DNA of 64,000 bases from Vandiemenella viatica. Lineage: Eukaryota > Arthropoda > Insecta > Orthoptera > Morabidae. Below, piece by piece: positions 11,275 to 22,178 of this stretch. The notes beneath the pieces were generated by a model. The model was not told where the DNA came from. It did not search any database and worked only from the letters and a program-made list of their open reading frames with translations. The stretch lies in the NCBI GenBank assembly GCA_031002005.1, contig CM061918.1, positions 62,716,531 to 62,780,530 of the forward strand, written 5' to 3'. The first letter of the stretch is position 1; the number at the start of each line of letters is the position of its first letter. A program made the position numbers and the translations under genes.

Positions 11275-12410
11275 AGATATGTTAAGAACGGATTTCAGTC
11301 TCCTGCATATATGTTGAAAGATACACACCGCATATGTCTGCGGAGCAGTCGTTTCTTCAAATGCGCTCTAGTTTATTAAATATTCTCATGCAAGAATAAA
11401 AATCCAAATCACTTGTAAATACCGATATTACTGCCTCTTTTCGTTAATAAGTAGCGTGGCCCATGAAGTGCGCTTTAGGCTTCATTATTTTCTGACCTGG
11501 GTTCAGATCTCCGCAGTATCAAATATTTTTATTTATTGTTATCTTCAGAAATTGTCAAGTACGACTTTTTATTTTATTTCAATTTCGTTTACATAGTTTT
11601 ATTGCGTGACATAAGCGTTTGACACGTGTCCTTTCATTTCCTTGCTGAGCTCTTTTTTGTCATTTTTTTCGTCACGGACATTATTTTATTTTCAACCACA
11701 TGCAACCACTCTTGGAATTAAACGTATCGATTGTTGAAAAAAGAGAAAAACTATCTTCCAGATGCTACATTTTTGTTTAAAATACTTCTTGACGATACAG
11801 AAGTACAGAAACGACGAAGATGGAATAAATAAAATAATAATACCTATTTCAATTGAAAAGACACCAAAACAATTAACTTTTTAGCAAAAAGTGAAAAAAT
11901 AATGTCAGAATGGAGACTTTCCTGGCGTAGGATTACCTTAAAGTATTAACGGGTGCTCGGCCAGGTTGTGTTGTGAAAAGACAATCCAGTGGTAGACCCA
12001 AGATGACCTAATTTCGGAAAAAAAAACAATTTTCAGGCAGAAAATATGACGCTGTGACGTCATTCGTTTTAAATATTATTTCACACAATAAAAGTATGTA
12101 AATAAAGTAGAAATAGAACGGAAAAGTCATGCTTGACAATTTATGCAGATAAAAATAAATAATAATATTTAATACTGCGGGGATTTGAACCCGGGACAGA
12201 ACATTACGTAGTCAACATCCTATTGTTCACACCACTAAGAATATGCTGCAATAATGTAGATAGATATTTGCAGAGCATTTGGATTCCCCCCCCCCCCCCC
12301 CCTGACGAATATCTCTAAAACTATGACGCATTTGAAGAAACGACTGTTCCATAGACATATAGGGCGTTTGCGTTTCAATATATATGCAGGAGATTGAAAT
12401 ACGTTCATAA
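11275..12410. repeat. Two opposed copies of a third tRNA-like repeat (inverted repeat about 1.1 kb)
   Basis: The left arm (11275-11530) and right arm (12165-12410) are reverse complements with divergence. Both contain TCTCCTGCATATAT, CAGTCGTTTCTTCAAATGCG and a tRNA-like end (GACCTGGGTTCAGATCTCCGCAGTAT on the left, GTCCCGGGTTCAAATCCCCGCAGTAT on the minus strand at right). They look like two insertions of one SINE-like family in opposite orientation. A 16-C run lies at 12287-12302. Confidence 0.62.
11905..11995 (-). mobile_element. Short Penelope-like end remnant
   Basis: GGAGACTTTCCTGGCGTAGG, then TTAACGGGTGCTCGGCCAGG and TTGTGTTGTGAAAAGAC match the ends at 43661 and 51555 in order. It is only a short relic between the two arms of the inverted repeat at 11275-12410. 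Confidence 0.45.
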
Positions 12411-12461
12411 CATGTCTGATGATCTTCAGTTTACATGCAATGTGATCTGTGGCATATATGA

Positions 12462-12610
12462 ATTGGGTTTTCCATGGTTTCCCCAAATCTCTCCAGGTGA
12501 ATGCCGGGATGCTTCCTTCAAAAGGTCATGGTCGAATCCTTCCCGTTCCTTGTCTCCAGTACAATCCCGCCTCTAATTACCTCAATGTCGACGAGGCGTA
12601 AAGCCATAAG
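12462..12610 (+). mobile_element. SINE-A copy lacking the tRNA-like head
   Basis: It starts at ATTGGGTTTTCCATGG and runs through GAATGCCGGGATGCTTCC to the tail AATGTCGACGAGGCGTAAAGCC. It looks 5' truncated, as expected from incomplete reverse transcription. Confidence 0.72.
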
Positions 12611-13277
12611 TAAAAATATCAAAAATTGTTGCATCTGTCTATTATCGGTACGAACTAATTATCGTTTCTAGCCCTGTAGAGTCACCGCAGATTTTGAGTT
12701 GTACCATAAGCTTTCTAACTATGAAAATCTCATCCAAATTAGTACGGTAGTTTTTCAGCGATGCCTAAGTAAAGGGACGAAACAGACGCAGTCGCTTACA
12801 GGTCTACAAGAGTGTATAGACGTTCCGCCGAATGTCGTGCTCATGAAAACGGTGTGCATTCAGCAAATTCAGAGTAACACGTACATGTAATCTACTGGAA
12901 GGGAGTATTATGGAAGTTGGGTATGACGCTGTGTTATGTGTTAACCTGATATGTAACAGTTTCTCCTGAAGACAAAGAAGTGAGTACGGGACTGCGCGGG
13001 ATGTGACGCAAGGACTGTGCGAACTGGTTTGGCAAAGTGGACCACGCCGAGGTCAATTGCTCTCAAGCGGACCGTGACGTCATTTGAAACACTCCACAAG
13101 AAACAGCGATTATGGTGGAGACAAACGAATTGGTGCAGCAAATCGGCAGGGTATTTTTACAACATAATGTTGGCAACCCAGTTTCTTTTATCTGGAGACT
13201 GTATATATTCTGGAATTCACAAAATTGTAGGTGGTAGAGGGAGTTTTGCATCAAAACTAATCTCTGCACTCTGCATT
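12611..13277. other. Anonymous DNA with an RTE-like relic
   Basis: 12725-12775 matches the relic at 8085-8215. No coding motif was seen before the LINE fragment at 13278. Confidence 0.4.
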
Positions 13278-14345
13278 TCAATCCAGAATAGCACGACAGC
13301 AGAAAGAATTCGTGGGAGCATCACTGCGGCACCTTATTTCTCTAATCTTATCTTTCCTGCCATTGCGACCCAAGTAGGTTTGTGGACGATGTATTTCACC
13401 GCACTCGTAAGTGAAAGCGGGTGTATTCATGTTTACCAATAAGTTCAAACGAAATTTGCGTCGTCTATCTACCAGAGTCTCCCAGCCTAGTCTACTAATC
13501 AGTTCTGTGAGGCTTTCGCAACGACTGTAGCAAGCGGTCACGAATCGAGCGGCTCTCCTCTGTACTTTCTTTATACTGTCAATCAACCCAAACGGAGCGG
13601 ATCCCAAACGGCACAAACGTAGTCAAAATGTGGACGCAGGAGAATTTTTTACTCTATCTCCTTCGTTTGTGCATTACAATTTTTCATGATTTGACCTATA
13701 AATGGCAGTCTGGAATTAGCTCTAACTCGATCGAATTAATGTGCAGGTCGCATTTCATGATCATTTGCACTGTTATTCCCAAATATTTCACGGAATCGAC
13801 CATAAAAATAATTGAAATGTTTACTTTATTTTTCCGAATAAACGGATTTCTTTTGTTAGTTATACACATTGACATGAAACTTTTTAGAATTTCCATTCGT
13901 TATAACATTCTGAAATAACAATCAGATTGCACTGAATTTCTAAGCAATTGGCCAAATTCTTTTTCGTCATCAGCGAACGGTCTCAAACTTCTCTCCTAGA
14001 TAGTTTGTAAAAAATAAGAAAGGAAGTGGTCCTATTACACTTCCTTGAGGTACGCCCGATGTAGTATATAGATGAGGACTCTTCTGCAACGACGACATAT
14101 TGCGACCAGTTATTAGATCCTTTATCCATTCACAAAGCTGATCCGATACACCGTGCGCTCGAATCTTCGTTAAATGTCGGATGTGTGGCACAGAGTCGAA
14201 GGCTTACTGGAAATAATAATATCAATAAAAAAAATGCATAACCTTTTGAACCGGCATGAATAACTTTCATTGCATCATGTATATGTAGAACCAGCTGTGT
14301 TCCACATGATCTTCTCTTCCGAAATCCGAGTTTTTTTAAAAAAGT
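13278..14345 (-). pseudogene. Non-LTR retrotransposon (LINE) reverse transcriptase fragment
   Basis: Reading the minus strand from 14345 downward, several frames give LINE reverse transcriptase in order: LGFRKRRSCGTQLVLHIHDAM, HIRHLTKIRAHGVSDQLCEW, TSGVPQGSVIGPL (14050-14090), PFADD (about 13965-13978, the catalytic motif), VKYLGITVQMIMKCDLHINS, then IKKVQRRAARFVT and RLGWETLVDRRRKF (13278-13616). The motif order is that of CR1/Jockey-type RTs. Frameshifts interrupt it at least three times, and the endonuclease and N-terminal RT parts are absent. It is a dead 5'-truncated copy. Confidence 0.85.
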
Positions 14346-14891
14346 GAAAACTTCTATAGGTACGTTACTCGATGTTTGGACGGGGATAAATCTAAGAGTT
14401 CCCAAGAAGCCAACTGTTGCGCGCGTCACGATCACGCCACCTGTTGCGCGTATAATATGCGCATTGCATGCATTTCGCAAAATCTTTATAGAAACACACA
14501 GTTTTTATCCGATTTTGATGGAATTTTGCATACATATACTTTAAAACAAATGGAAAACACTGTTGAGGTTTGATTTACAGAAACCTAAACCCCCTACTCC
14601 TTTCCCCCCTAAACTTAATTTCTGTCACCGTTTTTCATACAAACCCACAGTTTCCAGGAGTTGTATTTGGTCATATAAGCTACGCCGGGACGTTCCGTTG
14701 TAGGCCCCTGAAGAAAGTAATTAGCATTCTTGCCTCTGACACAATAGCTTGTTACGCATCCTTCGGGAAGATTCGACGAACTTTGGGTTGTGAACTAAGT
14801 TACAATTTTAGTTTTTGAAGAGAAAATTTCTTTAGGCACGTTGGGCGATTTTTGGATGGCTAAAATCTCGCTTTACTTATATGTTAATGTT

Positions 14892-15116
14892 GCGGTCTGG
14901 TGGCTCAGCGGTTAAGCTGTCTGACTGGTGCACGAAACGCCCCCGGTTCGAATCTCTGTCTCGGCGGGGATTTTCATAGACGATTAACCGACCTTTACAT
15001 CTGGCATAGCTTCCTGTGCAATGTGAAGTACGCCAAAATGCTTCCGTGGTTTGGATTCCACATTAAACTGTAGATCCTCTGTATCTGTTAGGACTATCGG
15101 AATGGGTTAAAGCGGC
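14892..15116 (+). mobile_element. SINE-B copy in composite repeat 2
   Basis: The head GCGGTCTGGTGGCTCAGCGGTTAAGC...GGTTCGAATCTC is followed by GGGGATTTTCATAGACGATTAA, TGTGAAGTACGCCAAAATGC and GATTCCACATTAAAC, matching the copies at 1859, 35622 and 10306 (minus). Confidence 0.72.
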
Positions 15117-15119
15117 TAA

Positions 15120-15517
15120 GAGGGCGTCCCTTAATTACGTGGGGTTAAATGGGGGGGGGGGGGGGTTGCTCCGGCGAAATCTCACGAAACCTCACCAAGG
15201 GGGAGAGGGGGGGGGTGTCAACTGAAATCTCATGTGAGGTTTTGGAATTCTAATAGGACCGTAGAGCTAACAAAAAAAAGGTCTACAAATGACGCGAAAG
15301 TCGAATTTAGGTGGGCTATAACAGCTCTTTGAAGGATGAGACCTAAAAAGAAAAAAAGGTCTCAAAAAGTTACGAGGTCGATTAGTAAGGAGGGGGGGGG
15401 GGGAGGGTATCCGTCAAAATCTCACGTCATTTTAGAGAGGGGGAGAGGGTCCGACCAGATCTCACGAAGCCTCATCAGAAGGGGGGGGAGGGGTCCGGAA
15501 TTCCGGAAAAACACCCC
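15120..15517. mobile_element. G-rich palindromic MITE in the composite repeat
   Basis: It begins GAGGGCGTCCCTTAATTACGTGG, carries several G runs and the shared GGTCTACAAATGACGCGAAAGTCG core, and ends CCGGAAAAACACCCC. TAA flanks it at 15117-15119 and 15518-15520. The paralogous composite repeat has the unoccupied site near 2083 (CTAAGAC). The terminal ACGTAATTAATGGACG of the right end is deleted. Confidence 0.78.
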
Positions 15518-15705
15518 TAAGAGAGGGATGGTATGTGCAGCCACTAGAAACCCAGTCCCTAGTTCATTACAACCCTACGGATTAATTTTTAATTATTTAG
15601 TATATCTGTAGCTGCATGACGTGTTGCGCGTGTGATATTAATGTTTTAAGTCTCCACTTCTGTCGGTAGTCCCCAATGACTGCCAAGGGTTTTTATTTTT
15701 TTTTC

Positions 15706-15927
15706 TAAGGGCTTTACGTCTCGTCGAAGCTGAGGCCATTAGAGGCAGGAAAGGACTTGGAACAAGAAACGGGAAGTAATTCGGCCATGGCCTTTTGGAG
15801 GAATTATCCCGACATTCGCCTGGAATGATTTGGGGAAACCGTGGAAAACCTAAATCTGGATGCCCGGAAAGAGATTCGAACCGGCGTCCTCCCGAATGCG
15901 AGGCTAGAGCTTTACCGCTCACCACCG
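15706..15927 (-). mobile_element. SINE-A copy, minus strand
   Basis: The tail GGGCTTTACGTCTCGTCGAAGC is at the left. The B box (GGTTCGAATC on the minus strand) and head lie at the right near 15880-15927. It directly follows a T-rich tract at the end of composite repeat 2. Confidence 0.75.
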
Positions 15928-16816
15928 AAATCCGTGTTGGTTCGGTGTAAGCAAATTGTTTCCGTCTAGAAAGCAGTATATGTCTAGAAGATCCACAGAG
16001 CCTATAGGGCATATAATGGGGATCCGATTTGTAACCCTGATCGAGCCGTTACGATTTCGGTTTTCCATAGCGTCTCCCACCTCTTCTAACCAGAGAAACG
16101 GTAAAATGTAAAATTATTTTACGGACCGCTAATGTACATGCACCTTATTTTATGTCTATGTGGAAATTCAATTACAGATAAGAAAAACCAGATTTTTGCC
16201 TGAAATAGTAATGGCTTTAAGAAAGCTTGCTTATAGGCTTATAGCCTCTTACCGTCGCGTTCTAGTTTTGTGTGAAGAATTTTTAGTAAGTTATTTTTCT
16301 GGTATGCTATCTTTAATTCGACTGGAATCAATTATTTAATATTCCGCCTGTGGAGGATCTGTCACATCTCCCTGGACCACAGGATCGCTGCGTCTAAACG
16401 AATGCGGATGTGGTTCATTAATTCGTGTCGACAACCGATTTGGGTCACGTTATGTGCAGACAATGCTATGGTTTCGGCTGAAACTCGGAATTTTCTCTTG
16501 CAATCTGACGAAATTCCCTATTGTTTCGAATAACCTGCAGAGAAACCAACGAAGAAAATACCTTCTTTTAGTCTCTCTGAGAATCTCCTTCCTGTCTTGT
16601 AGAGGAAGATGGTGTGCAAGGGAGTGCATTGACTGCTGCCATCTGTTTGTGTATCCTGCAAGCTTTATACTAGTTTGTTCTTTGTTATTCTGTTGCAGTA
16701 TCTATAGCCATAACTGCTGTTAGAACGAGATCTGATCCTGGTTTACCTCCCAGTGGAGCTGTTATGAAGAAGATAGCTGTCAGACGGTTTAATCAACGTT
16801 TTTGGGTGTTGATGAA
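15928..16816. other. Nothing recognised
   Basis: The reading frame at 16454-16723 shows no family resemblance and no splice context. Confidence 0.4.
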
Positions 16817-17570
16817 GAACTAGCTGTTACCCGCGACTTTGTACGTGTGGACTTAAAATTTCATTGTTAGAATTGGATATAGAGAGCTGAAAGTTACATA
16901 AGATATGTCCCCAACAACACCGAGTCGGCATACTACGACGGGAACGCCATCGATATACCACTCTACCGTCGAACCTGTCTCATTACTAAAACTGTTATTC
17001 TTACCGGAAAAAAGTATCCTGTTTCCTACCTAAAGATACAAATTCCTTCAATATCGGTATACATAGTTAGTCGTCAAAACGTAACAAAAAAACGGAGATT
17101 TACTTTCACATATATAACATTATTAGTTTAGATCATACACAAACTGCCTGTGGAACCAGTTTGGCGTAAATCAAGTAAACGCTTTGCCACGCATTCCACC
17201 CCTGAATTTATGAGACCTACATTTTAACATGGAATCCTTACGACAAAATCCAAGGCTTGGCTCAAACGACGAAAAACATTTCTTAAACATTTTTCCTCCC
17301 AGCGAGGTTTGAACCGGAAGCCACATGGGCAATTTAAAAAATAAAAAACCAAGCACCTTATCTATTGTGTTACCAGCCCTCTCTATCGTTAGGCATTAAA
17401 GAGAAGTATACATATTACAGTCTCACAGTACAGATAGTTTTTCATCATTCAATGACAATATGTATTATCTACACAGAAAATAGTATCCTACGACCTTCCT
17501 AAAGGCAAATAGCATCTACTTGTCAAATGTCATCATGATCTGATATCTGTAAACTTAGCGATCTGTTACA
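16817..17570 (+). repeat. RTE-like 3'-end repeat fragments
   Basis: GAACTAGCTGTTACCCGCGAC at 16817 and AACGTAACAAAAAAACGGAG at about 17075 match the block at 23528. Between 17171 and 17400 is a tRNA-like stretch in reverse (GGTTTGAACCGGAAGCC). A second end-like piece follows at 17395-17570. Confidence 0.45.
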
Positions 17571-18774
17571 TGATAAAGAGGTTAGTAACTAATGGCTTGA
17601 AAGCTAATCGCTGTCACTAAGGCATTCCCCGAGAACCAGAAGACGGCCTAAATCCGGTTGGCCACACCGTTAGCAGCGTGTTGATGTTATTTTCGTGACT
17701 CAACCTAGTCAAGGTCGTAACCAACGCCCTCGATACTCTGTGCCCGACGGGTTGTTAGTTCGAGACCAGCTCCGGCATGCATTTAACACTGTGTTCTGCT
17801 TGCTACTGAGCGTGAGTCAAAGAAATATGTATTGTTCCACCGTAATGGTTTGCTTTAAAGAAAATAGAAAGAGACATTGGGAATCTTAATTCAACCGTCA
17901 TTGAATTTGGTCGATCGTGTTAAAGTGTCGGCAAAATGAGCAACAGCTACATTTAAATCACTCAGCGAGATGGAAGTAAGTTGTAGCTTCCACTATATTT
18001 TATCGTGTGATTCTTTCATCAGTACTGTAATCTTCCTAGCTCCCCCGCTAATCATTCTGATAATGTTTATCCATCGGACTTCTACCGAAGATTACTGCGC
18101 TCAATTTATATGAAAATCACTCATTAATCACAAGGTGAAAGGTAGGAACAATTACAATGAAATAAAATTTGGATAGATGAATCACACAAAAATCAAATTG
18201 TATTCTGATCTATTTGGTCAAAATTTGATACACTGTTCGTTACTACAAACTGGAACAGGTATGCAATCGAGCAAGTTCATAGATATCTTCCACCAACAGT
18301 TCTACACATAAACAATTTACCTTGCAACAGTTACCTTCAATCACATATGCAGTTAAACCAGTCGATAACAGTTTTTCAAACAGCGATACTAAATACAAGC
18401 ATTTTATGTGATAGTAATAGTCAAACATAGGCAGTTAATCTTATTGGAATGAGTTTTCTTCACACTGTAACACGCAGCAAGAGTGAGTAAGTTGCAAAGT
18501 GGTATAGAGAGAGACAATGGACTTATCATCTTAGCAGCCTTCCGATGCTGGCAGTACTACTATGGATCAAAACAGACTGCTGTTGTGTCCCGAGTAGCTT
18601 AAATACCCTTTGGGTGACTGTAAATTGGATCTTCTTGTGTCATTCAGAGAAGGACACTGCCAAAATCAACTTCTGGTATCCTCAACTTCTGGTGTCCCTA
18701 AGGCAGTATTCAACCTCTCCTTCTTATGGAAGAAATACTCAAGCTTCCACAGATAATACCCTTCTCAAGAGATG
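17571..18774. other. Nothing recognised
   Basis: A 64-codon frame at 17695 and the start of a longer frame at 18545 (which runs into the SINE at 18783) show no known domains. Confidence 0.4.
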
Positions 18775-18782
18775 GGTCCAAG

Positions 18783-19050
18783 TTTTTTTAAAAAAAATTT
18801 TTAACTGCTTTACGACTCTTCTTAACATCGAGGTCTTTAGAGACGGGAAAGGATGGTGGGCAAGGATGGGGGCAAGGAATGGGAAGGAATTCGGCCATGG
18901 TCTTTTGAAGGAAGCATCCCGGCATTTGCCTGGAGTGATTTGGGGAAACCATGGAAAACCCAAATCTGGATGCCCGGACGGGGATTCGAATCGTCGTCCT
19001 CCCGAATGCGAGGCGAGAGCGCTAACCGTTACACCGTCCCGCTCGGTATT
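18783..19050 (-). mobile_element. Young SINE-A copy with A-tail and target duplication, minus strand
   Basis: The body begins after an A/T-rich tail at 18783-18801 (AACTGCTTTACGACTC...GAGGTCTTTAGAGACGG) and ends with the head GCGGGACGGTGTAACGG on the minus strand. GGTCCAAG occurs at 18775-18782 and 19051-19058, flanking it. It belongs to the subfamily whose tail reads GAGGTCTTTAGAGACGG. Confidence 0.8.
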
Positions 19051-19355
19051 GGTCCAAGTGGTTGGTGACGGTACCCGCCTGTTCGCGCCAAGAGGACTGG
19101 AGGCAAGGGAGTGAACGACTTTTAAGCGTGGCTTGGTGGCTCTCATAAACATCCACTAGCTGCGTCCTTAAATTCATAAGAAAATATTTACTAATGCCTC
19201 AGTTCTCGCTAAGGCAAATTTAAGATCCTTAATTAATTACTCGTTACCTATTTAACACAACGCTTTTGACTCGAAAAAATAAAATAAATACTAGCTTTAC
19301 AGTACCTGACTAAAATTATGCACATTTATATTGCGTCTATTTTTCTCGTTGCACA

Positions 19356-19572
19356 GCGAGCGTGGTGGGTGAGCGGTTAAAGCTCTGGCCTCACATCAGT
19401 TCAAATCCTCATCAGTGCACCCAGATTTGGGTTTTCCGTGGTGTCCCCAAATCACTCTAGGTGAATGCCGGGATGCTTCTTTCAAAAGGCGATGGCCGAA
19501 TTCCTTCCCGTTCCTTGCCCCCAGTCCCATCGAACCACTAATGACCTCGACGTCGACGAGACGTAAAGCCAT
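19356..19572 (+). mobile_element. SINE-A copy
   Basis: The head GCGAGCGTGGTGGGTGAGCGG is followed by CCCAGATTTGGGTTTTCCG, GAATGCCGGGATGC and the tail GACCTCGACGTCGACGAGACG. The B box is altered (AGTTCAAATCC). Confidence 0.75.
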
Positions 19573-19898
19573 CTCGTTGCACCACATTATTAAGGTATTC
19601 GAAAAGACACCCAGCGTGCACAAAGCCTTCTAGTCTGTTCGAAGCTTATGGAAGGAGATCTTTCTTCTGCCGTCTGGGGACTGAGACAACATATGAAGCT
19701 GCTAGTTTAGGCTTTAGAGAGGTCAGGACGGATATTCCCCGAACAGTCTAGCCTTACCTTGTCGTGGAAAGTTACTATCTAAGACGCATCACATACGGAC
19801 TGGCTAAGTCGATGATAAAGTCCTCGGCTAGTCATGTAGCAGCTGCTTCGAGCGGTTAGGAGGGATGAGGTTCTTCTTACCAGCCTTCGCTTAGGGCA

Positions 19899-20478
19899 GA
19901 GGTTCCCAAACTGCAAGGTGTCTCCCCCCCCCCCCATGGAGGTGAGAAGACATGTCGGGGGGGGGGAGGGGGGCTTCACATGTACTGTATTTGCTTCGCC
20001 GTCTCTTAGATATATTTTTTAACTGCTTTACGTCTCTCAACAGCGAGGTGTTTAGAGACGGGAAAGGAGGGGGGGCAAGGAATGGGAAGGAATTCGGCCA
20101 TGGCCTTTTGAAGGAAGCATCCCGGCATTTGCCTGGAGTGATTTGGGAAACCATGGAAAACCCAAATCTGGATGCCCGGACGGGGATTCGATCCACCGTG
20201 CTCCCGAATGCGAGGCCAGAACGCTATCCGTTACACCACCACGCCCGTCGTCTCTTAGAGTTGAAAACTTTTATTCTGACATCACATACATAGTGAGTTT
20301 CGTCTGCCATTTCATTGTTAGTACTCAAAAGTACGCATTTACCTTGTTAATAATAAAATTGTTGTGGTGGGTAGGGGGGCGTAGGAAGAGTTCTTTTGAG
20401 GTAAGGGGCTTGGGAAGAATTCTTTTAAGGAAAAAGGGGAGGGGGGGGGGGAGCGCAGTACGAAAAACTTTGGCAACA
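19899..20478. mobile_element. Possible hAT-like element split by a SINE
   Basis: CAGAGGTTCCCAAACTGC at 19899 resembles a common hAT terminus. ACTTTGGCAACACGTG near 20478 could be its inverted partner, with about 11 of 16 positions matching. Flanks GCTTAGGG and GCTTGTGA agree only in part. Long C and G runs and the SINE at 20011-20248 lie inside. The call is weak. Confidence 0.35.
20011..20248 (-). mobile_element. Young SINE-A copy with 11-bp target duplication, minus strand
   Basis: It is flanked by CGTCTCTTAGA at 20000-20010 and 20249-20259. The A/T tail is at the left (TATATTTTTT), the body starts AACTGCTTTACGTCTC and the head ends GGGCGTGGTGGTGTAACGG on the minus strand. Confidence 0.88.
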
Positions 20479-21076
20479 CGTGGCTTGTGACGCTTTGTCA
20501 CTTTCTGCGCGGAAATGACACATCGGAATGTGAAGGCTGGGACGTATCTTTACACAACCTCAAAATAAAAACGTTTGCTTATTTTGCACACAACTTACAA
20601 GCTATATTTGAAGTATGTGTTACTGGTAGTTCTAGTTTAAATATAGCACAAATTTCGGCTCATAGATAATAGCGTTTTTAATACTGTGACAACAGATTTG
20701 ACGGTCCCTTACGTCTTTAGTTACAAATGCAAAAATTAAAAATACATACCTTGCTTATCTAAGTAACGAGCTATAAACGTCGATTAATTTCATGTAAACC
20801 AACAGAGTCTAATTTAAAAAAAAAAAAAATCAAACGCGATATTATGTTTTGGATCTACGAAACACATAAGATGTGCCAATTTGAATTCTCTATCTTATTC
20901 TGTTTAAGTGATAACAGCCCCGTGACAGACTGTGCATAGACAGGTTTCGTTGTCTAGATAATAATCTGACCGTTATTTTAAATAATAAGGCAGTAGCGAA
21001 TAGTTTAATTTTCTGTGTGACTTCCGGAACCTTTGTTAAAGTCTTGGCAAAACGCTGTATTTTGTATTTGGTTAAC

Positions 21077-21330
21077 TCTTATTATTTAATTTTAATTACG
21101 ATGGAGCACATGCGTCGGTGACAGCTTCGTTTCCATTTCATGATTTTTTATTCTAATTTTAAATTCGTTAATTGCAATATCACCACCCACCTACTTTTGT
21201 CCTTTACGAATTTTCATTTTAAATCTTTCTGGTAAATTATTATGCATTTTCCTTGGTAATTTATTCCCGTCGCTGCTTAAAATCAAGTGCGAGCTCTTTG
21301 TCATGGTCGTCTCTTCGTTTACAATGTAAG
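21077..21330 (-). pseudogene. LINE 3' end, third copy
   Basis: On the minus strand, fragments such as HDKELALDF, INYQGKCIIIYQKDLK and the GATGGAGCACATGCGTCGG 3' UTR block match the LINE tails at 2340 and 9490. The copy is short and frameshifted, and it abuts a Penelope-like end at 21340. Confidence 0.5.
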
Positions 21331-21339
21331 CTTCAAGGG

Positions 21340-21540
21340 TGTTCAGCGCCATAAAAACACAACGTTTCGACAGCTGGCTCCGCCGTCTTCATCAGGTACG
21401 GAAAGCTTCAGGTGATGTAAGCTAGAAATCACCGCCTAGACTGGCTTAACTAATGGACTTTTACTAAGCCAGTCTCGATAAATATAGCAGCTTGAGAACT
21501 ACCTGCGTTACGATTTTGGCATAAAACCGTATCAGTAGTG
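21340..21540 (-). mobile_element. Penelope-like end with hammerhead-like core
   Basis: The minus strand has CTGATGA (21395-21389), a six-pair GACGGC...GCTGTC stem with one G-U pair, then CGAAAC (to 21364), followed by GTTGTGTTTTTATGGCG. The block AGACGGCGGAGCCAGCTG is characteristic of Penelope-like terminal regions. The following 150 bases show no coding potential. Element boundaries are approximate. Confidence 0.55.
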
Positions 21541-21814
21541 ACTGGCTGGCGGAAAACAACACCGGAGGCAATAAATAACTCTACACACTCACGGTGGAAA
21601 CACAAAGCGATAGAAAATGTGGTAAAACCGGTCCTATCGGCAGATAATACAGTAATTTAAAACTTGACAGAGAACTACTTCATACATTGTTATCAAGTAA
21701 AGTTTGGTGTTAGAATTTCTCCACGAACTCTCAACACTAAAGTCTCATTAACGAAATCAGTACATCTTGACTGAGACTTCATCGAGTCAGAGGTGTTACT
21801 GCTCCTAAGATTCC

Positions 21815-22024
21815 TGACGCCGACATCATTAGAGGCGGGAAAGGATTGGACCGAAGGAACGATAAGTAATTTGGCCATGGCTTTTTGAAGGAACTATCGC
21901 GGCGTTTGCAGGAGTGATTTTAGGGAACATGTAAATTCGAAATCTGGATGGTCGGGCGTGGACTGGAACCCGCGTCCTCCAGGATGCGTTGCCAGAGCGT
22001 TTATGATCACCCACCACGCTCGGT
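21815..22024 (-). mobile_element. SINE-A copy, minus strand
   Basis: GACGCCGACATCATTAGAGGCGGG starts the copy, and the head GACCGAGCGTGGTGGGTGATC on the minus strand ends it. It lies just upstream of the mariner remnant and outside the part of copy A that can be compared with copy B. Confidence 0.75.
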
Positions 22025-22178
22025 CCTAAGTATCTAGACGCCGCCTACGCACTCCTTTTCCCGAGCTAGAGGCAACACGTTTCCCTCTCAGCGTAAAAAA
22101 AATTTTGATCCTTTGGTATAATTTTATTTTAAATGCAGACAATATACTCGAAGTTACAACGCAAACTGCAGTTTCTTA

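Larger units (their letters stand above)
14478..15694 (+). repeat. Composite repeat, copy 2 (with SINE-B and a MITE)
   Basis: It has the same block order as 1345-2245. It is longer because a G-rich MITE (15120-15517) is inserted at TAA just after the SINE-B part. It ends CCCCAATGACTGCCAAGGG and is followed directly by a minus-strand SINE-A. Confidence 0.75.

Noticed and set aside
18545..19114. 189-codon frame as a gene
   Set aside because: Its second half is a minus-strand SINE read in the wrong direction and the first half has no recognisable domain.
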